Source of the DNA: Chloroflexota bacterium
GTDB lineage: Bacteria > Chloroflexota > Anaerolineae > Anaerolineales > Anaerolineaceae
Direction: 5' to 3'
DNA length: 9,216 bases
Assembly (NCBI GenBank): GCA_029265085.1
Contig: JAJUJY010000162.1
Span: 1-9,216 of the forward strand
In this document: positions 1 through 5,204 of the stretch, in pieces
Layout: each line of letters opens with the position of its first letter
Position numbering within the stretch: the first letter of the stretch is position 1
The notes under the pieces: model-generated
Told to the model about the DNA's origin: nothing
Seen by the model: only the letters and a program-made list of their open reading frames with translations
Databases searched by the model: none
Program-made: the position numbers and the translations under genes

Positions 1-45
1 CCACTTTCCTTAAACTCCCCTTAAGCTTCCCAATAACTGCTCGTA

Positions 46-74
46 AGGACAAAAGCTCCTGGTTTGGGTATGAT
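46..74 (+). promoter_or_regulatory. Candidate sigma-70-type promoter for the htrA-family gene
   Basis: AGGACA (46-51, four of six matches to TTGACA) and TATGAT (69-74, five of six matches to TATAAT) are separated by exactly 17 bases. Transcription would start near base 81, giving a leader of roughly 145 bases that contains the hairpin at 128-174. This is by eye only; another promoter nearer the gene cannot be excluded. Confidence 0.4.
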
Positions 75-127
75 ACAAGTATAGAAAATTACACAGATAT
101 GGCAGATCCAATCGGATTTGCCTGGGG

Positions 128-174
128 AGACTTCCGGAATCTTTACCGGTACCATTTCAAAATTCCGGAAGTCT
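128..174. repeat. Perfect 13-bp inverted repeat (hairpin) in the htrA leader
   Basis: AGACTTCCGGAAT (128-140) is the exact reverse complement of ATTCCGGAAGTCT (162-174), with a 21-base loop that itself contains the palindrome TACCGGTA (144-151). It lies between the candidate promoter and the ribosome-binding site of the downstream protease gene. It has no T-run after it on the plus strand, so it is not a typical intrinsic terminator of an upstream gene. It could be a structured leader, a protein-binding site or a dispersed palindrome. Its core ACTTCCGG/CCGGAAGT recurs in the hairpin after the gene (1903-1948). Confidence 0.8.
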
Positions 175-227
175 GCCAGCCCCAAACGTAGAAAAACACA
201 TTATACCCTTGGAGGTCTTTTTAACGT

Positions 228-1835
228 ATGAAAAAAGTCGTTCTTCCTACACTTTTGGTTATCGCTGCCATCATCCTCAGCGCGTGCAGCTCGTCCGCAA
301 GCGTTAATCTGCCAGCCAGCAGCGCTCCGCTAGAAGCACCGGCGGCTACCGCTGCACCAGATACCCAACCATCCACAAGTGTTGATTTCAGTTCTGCTCT
401 GGCAGCTTTAGAAGGTACATTAACAAGTATCTATGAAAAAGTGAATCCATCGGTCGTCAATATCCAGGTAACCGGACAGCTTGGCGGCCAAATTCAGCTC
501 CCCTTCGACCTGCCCAACGGCAGCCAGGGGCAACCTCCTGTACAATCCGCGCTGGGTTCCGGGTTTGTCTGGGATCAACAAGGTCACATTGTCACCAACA
601 ATCACGTGGTAGATGGCGCTGACAAGATCGTTGTCCGGTTTGCAGATGGTTCACAAACCGAAGCGAAACTGGTTGGGCAGGATGCCGATTCTGACCTGGC
701 TGTAATCAAGGTCGATGTTGCAAAAGAAAAACTGGTCCCGGTGCAGGTTGCTGATTCCGACTCAGTCAAAGTTGGTCAGCTATCCATTGCCATTGGAAAT
801 CCTTTCGGCCTGGAGGGCACCCAAACCGTTGGTTTCATCAGCGCATTGGGTCGTTCACTGCGGGTCAATAACGGGATTGGCGCATCCACCTATTCCATCC
901 CGGATATTATCCAGACCGACGCGCCGATCAACCCCGGCAATTCTGGCGGCGTACTGGTCAATGACCAGGGCCAGGTGATCGGTGTAACCGCTGCCATCGA
1001 ATCTCCTGTGGAAGCCAATGCAGGCATCGGCTTTGTGATCCCGTCCAATATTGTAAAGAAAATCGTGCCTGTATTGATCGAAAACGGCCAATATGAACAC
1101 CCTTATCTGGGAATTCGCGGCACCTCGCTAACCCCGGACCTGTCCAAAGCCATGAACCTGCCCGAAGATCAACGCGGCGCACTGGTGATTGATGTCACCG
1201 CAGGCGGTCCGGCAGATCAGGGTGGCTTGCAAGGCTCTGCCAAGACCGTTTCGATCAACGGACTGGATACTCAGGTTGGCGGAGATGTGATCACCGCGAT
1301 TGACGGGCAGCCAGTGCTGGAGATGGATGATATCATCAGCTATCTTGCGCGTTCAACTGAGGTCGGGCAAAAAGTGGAGCTGACCGTGCTGCGTGACGGA
1401 AAAGAAACCAGTCTTGAAGTCACCTTAGGCGCACGCCCGGCGGCAGCAGATACCCGGCAAACTGCGGGCAACAACCAACCTGAAAACCGCAGCCAGGCCG
1501 CTTACCTGGGCATCAGCGGCATCGAGTTGAATGATGTTCTTCGCAAGGCAATGAACCTGCCAGAAAATTCCGAAGGTGTGCTGGTGCTGACTGTGGCATC
1601 CGGTTCCGCCGCCGATAAAGCAGGCTTGAAAGCCGGATTAGAGTCCTTTACCCTGGACGGTCAAGAAATAAAGATTGGCGGCGATATCATCACCGTTTTT
1701 GACGGCTCCCCCGTCACCAGTATGACCGGGCTGCGTGAAGCTGTAGCCAGCCGCATACCAGGCGATATCGTGACATTAACCATCTTGCGTGATGGAAAAG
1801 AAATCAATCTGGAGGTCACCTTAGGCACCCGGTGA
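228..1835 (+). CDS. htrA: HtrA/DegP-family serine protease lipoprotein with two PDZ domains
   Basis: This is a trypsin-like endopeptidase of the S1C (HtrA/DegQ) family, expected to degrade or chaperone misfolded envelope proteins. A lipoprotein signal peptide with lipobox LSAC puts the lipidated Cys at residue 20; Ser follows at 21, then a Ser/Ala/Pro-rich linker to about residue 55, so the enzyme is probably tethered outside the cytoplasmic membrane. The protease domain spans about 65-285. The triad is His126 (TNNHVVDG), Asp156 (DADSDLAVI) and Ser239 (NPGNSGG); the His-Asp spacing of 30 equals that of E. coli DegP. PDZ1 covers about 292-401 and PDZ2 about 425-533. They are strikingly similar (YLGI, KAMNLPE, GGD-IIT, LRDGKE, LEVTLG in both), indicating internal duplication. 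The ATG at 228 follows GGAGG (211-215) at 12 bases, slightly long, and places the signal peptide correctly. It stands alone and converges on the 1994-2683 gene. 535 residues is normal for a two-PDZ HtrA. Confidence 0.95.
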   Translation: MKKVVLPTLLVIAAIILSACSSSASVNLPASSAPLEAPAATAAPDTQPSTSVDFSSALAALEGTLTSIYEKVNPSVVNIQVTGQLGGQIQLPFDLPNGSQGQPPVQSALGSGFVWDQQGHIVTNNHVVDGADKIVVRFADGSQTEAKLVGQDADSDLAVIKVDVAKEKLVPVQVADSDSVKVGQLSIAIGNPFGLEGTQTVGFISALGRSLRVNNGIGASTYSIPDIIQTDAPINPGNSGGVLVNDQGQVIGVTAAIESPVEANAGIGFVIPSNIVKKIVPVLIENGQYEHPYLGIRGTSLTPDLSKAMNLPEDQRGALVIDVTAGGPADQGGLQGSAKTVSINGLDTQVGGDVITAIDGQPVLEMDDIISYLARSTEVGQKVELTVLRDGKETSLEVTLGARPAAADTRQTAGNNQPENRSQAAYLGISGIELNDVLRKAMNLPENSEGVLVLTVASGSAADKAGLKAGLESFTLDGQEIKIGGDIITVFDGSPVTSMTGLREAVASRIPGDIVTLTILRDGKEINLEVTLGTR

Positions 1836-1843
1836 CCGATACA

Positions 1844-1874
1844 CCGGGCGGAACCTCCCCCCTCGTCCGCCCGG
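1844..1874. terminator. GC-rich hairpin just after the htrA-family stop codon
   Basis: CCGGGCGGA (1844-1852) pairs perfectly with TCCGCCCGG (1866-1874) around a 13-base loop, starting 9 bases after the stop codon. There is no T-tract directly downstream, so it is more likely a 3'-end-stabilising or transcription-pausing stem than a complete intrinsic terminator. The second hairpin at 1903-1948 probably completes termination. Confidence 0.55.
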
Positions 1875-1902
1875 CAGCAATCATCGAATTCTCCTCCGTT
1901 TG

Positions 1903-1948
1903 AAACGCAAACTTCCGGCCCTGTCGTGCTCCGGAAGTTTTGCGTTTT
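1903..1948. terminator. Probable bidirectional terminator between convergent genes
   Basis: AAACGCAAACTTCCGG (1903-1918) pairs with CCGGAAGTTTTGCGTTT (1931-1947) apart from one bulged T at 1941, around a 12-base loop; it makes a 16-bp stem. The distal stem is A-rich on the left and T-rich on the right (ending GCGTTTT), so the stem plus T-rich edge can serve both the plus-strand protease gene (ending 1835) and the minus-strand gene (ending 1994). The position midway between convergent genes supports this. Confidence 0.75.
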
Positions 1949-1993
1949 ATGATGGATTGAATATTTTGAATTGTCTTTTTGGCTATGCGAAAT

Positions 1994-2683
1994 TTACTCC
2001 GCGTGCTGGCCGAGTATCTTCATTAATACTGCTCTACGGCGCTGTTCGTAATGTTCTTCCCGCGGCGGCCGGAAACAATCAAACCCCGCCGCTGCATACC
2101 GCAATTCTTCAAATGCCTGCGGTAAATTGATTTCTTCCAGTACCAATAATGTGTAGTAAAAAGGCACACGTTTCCAGCCGCCCAGGCCGTCTCGCATACC
2201 AGACAGCGCGCGCAAATGCTTCACCAACCGCGGACCAGCATCCGGCAGCGGCGCTACGGTCAGGTAGCGCATCCAGGCAATGGTGGCGTGCGCACATTCG
2301 CCCATTACGCAATCATTGGTAAAGCACACTTTGGCTAATTTTCCCTGGATGCGGCGCAGTGCCAAACGCACATCTGCCCGCTGGCCGCCTAACAAAACCA
2401 GCAGCCGGGCTGCCTCCAGGGTGAGAATATGACGGGCAGCAAACCGTGTTCGTAATTTTTCTCCGGTAAACAGGGCTACGGGCTGTCCATTTTCCTCCAC
2501 CAACGCTGGAAATTGCCCCTGATCCTCGCGGGAAAGCAGCCAATCAACCATCGCATCGCGGTCCGGGATAGAATTCAGCCCATATGAATAGATTTGCGCG
2601 TTGATGGAATCAATTCCATCCGCTAATTGCGGCAGCATTAATTGCGAAATCCCACGGATTTCTACTGGAATACTCTCGATCAT
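1994..2683 (-). CDS. Uncharacterised protein, 229 residues, with a C-x4-C-x4-C motif
   Basis: I do not recognise a named family. The product is soluble-looking, with no signal peptide or membrane segment, and is rich in helix-forming Leu/Ala/Arg. Cysteines at 120, 125 and 130 form C-x4-C-x4-C in the stretch VCFTNDCVMGEC, followed by AHATIAWMRYL; a fourth Cys is at 203. Around residues 164-181 the pattern RDGLGGW then PFYYTLLVL is reminiscent of the alpha/alpha repeat seen in prenyltransferase or squalene-cyclase-like proteins, but that is only a resemblance. An in-frame ATG at 2764 exists, but the start at 2683 is chosen because GGAGGG (2688-2693 on the complementary strand) lies 4 bases before it and because the upstream extension would cover the predicted promoter at 2717-2745. 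It sits 94 bases downstream of the S41 peptidase gene on the same strand but seems separately transcribed. Confidence 0.8.
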   Translation of the reverse strand: MIESIPVEIRGISQLMLPQLADGIDSINAQIYSYGLNSIPDRDAMVDWLLSREDQGQFPALVEENGQPVALFTGEKLRTRFAARHILTLEAARLLVLLGGQRADVRLALRRIQGKLAKVCFTNDCVMGECAHATIAWMRYLTVAPLPDAGPRLVKHLRALSGMRDGLGGWKRVPFYYTLLVLEEINLPQAFEELRYAAAGFDCFRPPREEHYEQRRRAVLMKILGQHAE

Positions 2684-2716
2684 ATTGCCCTCCGATAGAT
2701 TGGTTGGGATGTCAAG

Positions 2717-2745
2717 AGTATAGCACTTTTGTTCTATAAATACAA
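2717..2745 (-). promoter_or_regulatory. Candidate promoter for the 229-residue protein gene
   Basis: Read on the minus strand, TTGTAT (2745-2740) and TATACT (2722-2717) are 17 bases apart; the -10 box matches five of six consensus bases and the -35 box three of six. Transcription would begin near 2710, leaving a leader of about 27 bases that contains the GGAGGG ribosome-binding site at 2693-2688. The location inside the 94-base gap and the good start-site geometry favour it. Confidence 0.5.
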
Positions 2746-2777
2746 GAAATTTTAAGGTTGGCAATCATCACTTTTTT

Positions 2778-4346
2778 CTACTTTCCTAAGACCTCTACGG
2801 CCTTCATTAAAAATGGATCTTCACCATTCCGAAATGCATCTAAGGTCCAGTCCACGGCCACATCGGGTGAGACCCCCACGCCTTCAATCAATTGGCCGTC
2901 CTTGCGGGTGAAAGATGCAGTAGAAAAGTGCATGCGGTAGCCGTCCGGTAATTTAAATGAAATCGGATTTCCGGAAGAACCACCGGTGCGCTGGCCTACC
3001 GTGACCGCCCGGCCGTTATCCACCAGAGAAATAATAAATTGTTCTGCCGAGGACATGTTATACACATCCGTAAGCAGCACTACCCGTCCCGTGTAATGCT
3101 GTCCGCGCGGTGTCACCACGTAAGGCCAATGCTTGCGCCAGGCGCGCATGGGCAACCGGACCTCAAACTCATCCTCACCATAAGATACAACCTGATCAAA
3201 GAATCGCCCTGCCATTTGATCTGCCCACATTGAGTTCCCGCCGCCGTTTCCACGCAAATCAATAATCAGTCCGGGAGTGTCCATCAAAGAATCTAAGGTG
3301 CGGTCAAACTGTTCGACAAGTTCATCTCCACCGCCAAAAGTAGGGATGCGAATTAATCCATATCCAGATGGTAATTTTTCTCCGGTAATTACTGGCCCGG
3401 CAGTTCCGTTGTTAACAGACTGCATCTTGCCTGGCTGCGGTGCTTCGCAGACGAGTGTGACGGTTTTTTCCATTCCTTCCGGATTTTCAAAGGTAAAGGT
3501 GCGCTGCTTACCGGGCGCAGTCAGCAAAATCCTCTGTATCCCCCAGGCGCGAGACTGCCAGGGAGAAGACCCGGAAATCAAGCGGGCATCGAGTGTTGGC
3601 CAATATTCTTCAATAGATACCCCCTCCACCGAAACCAGGATACTCCCGCGAACCAGTCCAACTTCTTGAGCCTGATCGCCTACAATTTCGGCTACCACCT
3701 GGGTTGGAATACGCACAAGGGCTTCGCTGCCAGCAGCAGGTGCAATCACCTCTCTGAACAGCGCAAATGCACAATGCGCGCCAAGCAGGCTGGGGGTCAT
3801 ATAGACGTGTCCATCCGGAATTTCCGCCATCATTTTGGATAAAACCTGGAAATATTCTTCGTCACTTTGGGCAGCTTCAACCTGTGGTAAATAACGGTCA
3901 TAAATTGCCTGCCACTCTGCCCGACCATCCGCCCACTTTAAGTCAAAATAAGGGTAGGCAGCCCCGACACCCTGCCATAATCTGTTGAACACCATCTTAT
4001 GATCGCTGCTTAACGGCGGCAAGGCTCCAATACCGATCAATTGAATCGTACTGATGACTGCCACAAACCCAAGAACGACCCCGCCGCCCAGGTTTAACCG
4101 CCGTCGCAGCCCTGTGGACTGCTGAGTATCTCCAGCCGCCTTTAAACGGTTAACCCTGTACCAGAGATAACCCAACCCAGCTCCTGCCAAAACCGCCAAT
4201 AGAATGGCGAAAGTCAGGCTTAATTCAAAAACTCCCCAGAACAAAACAAAAGCTCCGGCGTTGCCAAACAAAAAATTTAAAATCACTTCAACCCAGGCAA
4301 GGACATTTCTTTCATCCCCGGTTAATTGCGGATTGCTGCTATGCAT
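2778..4346 (-). CDS. Membrane-anchored S41-family peptidase (non-Ctp type)
   Basis: The product is a probable serine peptidase of clan SK, family S41, with its catalytic part predicted outside the cytoplasm. Three hydrophobic segments lie at about residues 17-40, 42-63 and 88-110. A DGH motif (178-180) precedes a PDZ-like stretch (about 215-250), and the S41 core follows with the strand/loop LIIDLRGNGGG (360-370), the nucleophile region NMSSAEQF (Ser432 by alignment to E. coli Prc Ser430) and Asp443. The general-base Lys of Prc/CtpA, 14 residues after this Asp, is replaced by Ser457 (RTGGSSGNP), so it is probably closer to the tricorn/IRBP-like branch than to true C-terminal processing proteases. 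It ends with the usual GVGVSPDV (489-496). The start at 4346 is preferred to an in-frame ATG at 4418 because AAGGAGA (4360-4354) lies 7 bases before it. Natural substrate unknown. It lies 168 bases after kdpE, apparently with its own promoter. Confidence 0.88.
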   Translation of the reverse strand: MHSSNPQLTGDERNVLAWVEVILNFLFGNAGAFVLFWGVFELSLTFAILLAVLAGAGLGYLWYRVNRLKAAGDTQQSTGLRRRLNLGGGVVLGFVAVISTIQLIGIGALPPLSSDHKMVFNRLWQGVGAAYPYFDLKWADGRAEWQAIYDRYLPQVEAAQSDEEYFQVLSKMMAEIPDGHVYMTPSLLGAHCAFALFREVIAPAAGSEALVRIPTQVVAEIVGDQAQEVGLVRGSILVSVEGVSIEEYWPTLDARLISGSSPWQSRAWGIQRILLTAPGKQRTFTFENPEGMEKTVTLVCEAPQPGKMQSVNNGTAGPVITGEKLPSGYGLIRIPTFGGGDELVEQFDRTLDSLMDTPGLIIDLRGNGGGNSMWADQMAGRFFDQVVSYGEDEFEVRLPMRAWRKHWPYVVTPRGQHYTGRVVLLTDVYNMSSAEQFIISLVDNGRAVTVGQRTGGSSGNPISFKLPDGYRMHFSTASFTRKDGQLIEGVGVSPDVAVDWTLDAFRNGEDPFLMKAVEVLGK

Positions 4347-4394
4347 GCTGTATTCTCCTTCAGGAAAATGCTTACAAGTCCCACCTATGCGGGA

Positions 4395-4441
4395 AAAGTA
4401 ATCACCACATATCCTCATTTATTATAGTTATGGATTACTTT
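4395..4441. repeat. 9-bp inverted repeat bracketing the S41 gene promoter
   Basis: AAAGTAATC (4395-4403) and GATTACTTT (4433-4441) are perfect reverse complements, with 29 bases between them. The right arm lies in the -35/-10 spacer of the predicted minus-strand promoter and the left arm lies just after the expected start point, so the pair encloses the -10 box. This geometry suits a DNA-looping or dimer-bound operator, but an arm pair this short in AT-rich DNA could be chance. Confidence 0.5.
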
Positions 4442-4448
4442 AAAACAA
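4421..4448 (-). promoter_or_regulatory. Candidate promoter for the S41 peptidase gene
   Basis: On the minus strand TTGTTT (4448-4443) is followed after 16 bases by a perfect TATAAT (4426-4421). The start point would be near 4414, giving a leader of about 68 bases before the ATG at 4346. It implies that the peptidase gene can be transcribed independently of kdpDE. Confidence 0.5.
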
Positions 4449-4514
4449 AACCATTCCCTATAGTAAAAAAGCTATCCAATTGGCTATATTTTCCCTGGCA
4501 ATTCAGGCAGGTGA

Positions 4515-5204
4515 TTATTCCTCGCGGAAGCGATACCCAACCCCCAGGTCTGTGCGGATATAATCTGGCCGGTTGGGATCCGGCTCAATTTTGTGCCGCA
4601 AATTACTGATATTGACCCGCAATAACCGCGCTTCATCCCCAGTATGCGTTCCCCATACTTTATCGATAATTTGATAATGGGTCAGCACTTTCCCGGCGTT
4701 TTGTGCCAGCAATCGCAAGATATCGAATTCCGTGGGAGTTAAGGTAATTTCTTGCCCTTCGACCATCACAGAACGCCTGGCAAGGTCCATTTTAAAGTGG
4801 CCTATCAGAATCACGCCATCGCCGCTGGGACCGGAAACCCGGCGAATAACCACTCTCATCCTCGCCAATAGTTCCCCGACACCAAACGGCTTGGTAAGAT
4901 AATCATCCGCTCCCGCATCAAGTGCGTTAATCTTATCTTCTTCCCTGTTTCGAACCGATAGCACAATAATCGGTAACTGGTTCCATTCACGAACCTGGCT
5001 TATCACCTCAGTACCATCCATATCCGGCAAACCGAGGTCAAGAATCATCAAATCCGGCCGGTGGCGAATCACCATTTCAATCGCTTCGTTACCTGTTTCT
5101 GCCTCCAGGATGGTATTTTGATACACAGAAAGCGAAGCTTTTAGAAAATGCCGGATGGCTGCTTCATCATCCACGACCAGGATTTTTAATTTTAGATCAC
5201 GCAT
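4515..5204 (-). CDS. kdpE: KdpE-type response regulator (OmpR/PhoB family)
   Basis: This is a DNA-binding response regulator, the presumed phosphorylation partner of the adjacent KdpD. The receiver domain (about 6-120) has the acidic pair Asp12-Asp13, the phospho-acceptor Asp56 (MILDLGLPDMDG), Ser83 in the Thr/Ser switch position and Lys105 (TKPF). A winged-helix effector domain follows (about 130-227), with LTPTEFDILRLL, VRNREE-type linker features absent, recognition-helix region VNISNLRHKIE and the terminal hairpin GVGYRFREE. Its 229 residues are close to the 225 of E. coli KdpE. The ATG at 5204 overlaps the kdpD stop (8 shared bases, ATGCGTGA) and its ribosome-binding site GAGG (5214-5211) lies inside the kdpD 3' end, so the two are co-transcribed and probably translationally coupled. 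The classical target, kdpFABC, is not in the window; the nearby KimA-like gene is an alternative target by inference. Confidence 0.93.
   Translation of the reverse strand: MRDLKLKILVVDDEAAIRHFLKASLSVYQNTILEAETGNEAIEMVIRHRPDLMILDLGLPDMDGTEVISQVREWNQLPIIVLSVRNREEDKINALDAGADDYLTKPFGVGELLARMRVVIRRVSGPSGDGVILIGHFKMDLARRSVMVEGQEITLTPTEFDILRLLAQNAGKVLTHYQIIDKVWGTHTGDEARLLRVNISNLRHKIEPDPNRPDYIRTDLGVGYRFREE

Noticed and set aside
1900..2130. 76-codon plus-strand open frame after the protease gene
   Set aside because: It begins inside the terminator hairpin and overlaps the oppositely oriented 229-residue gene.
2710..2715. Perfect minus-strand TTGACA as a -35 box
   Set aside because: No -10-like sequence occurs 16-18 bases downstream; that position falls on the GGAGGG ribosome-binding site.
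2684..2764. N-terminal extension of the 229-residue protein from an ATG at 2764
   Set aside because: It would cover the predicted promoter and has no ribosome-binding site, whereas the ATG at 2683 has GGAGGG at ideal distance.
3277..3669. 130-codon plus-strand open frame
   Set aside because: It lies fully antisense to the S41 peptidase core, has low-complexity Ser/Pro-rich composition and no recognisable domain.
4347..4418. N-terminal extension of the S41 peptidase from an ATG at 4418
   Set aside because: The extension has no family-like sequence, overlaps the predicted start-point region, and the ATG at 4346 has AAGGAGA 7 bases before it.
4471..4488. Possible kdpE terminator around the CCAATTGG palindrome, followed on the minus strand by TTTTTT
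   Set aside because: Beyond the self-complementary 8 bases the flanks are a direct GCTAT repeat rather than an inverted one, so the stem would be too weak.
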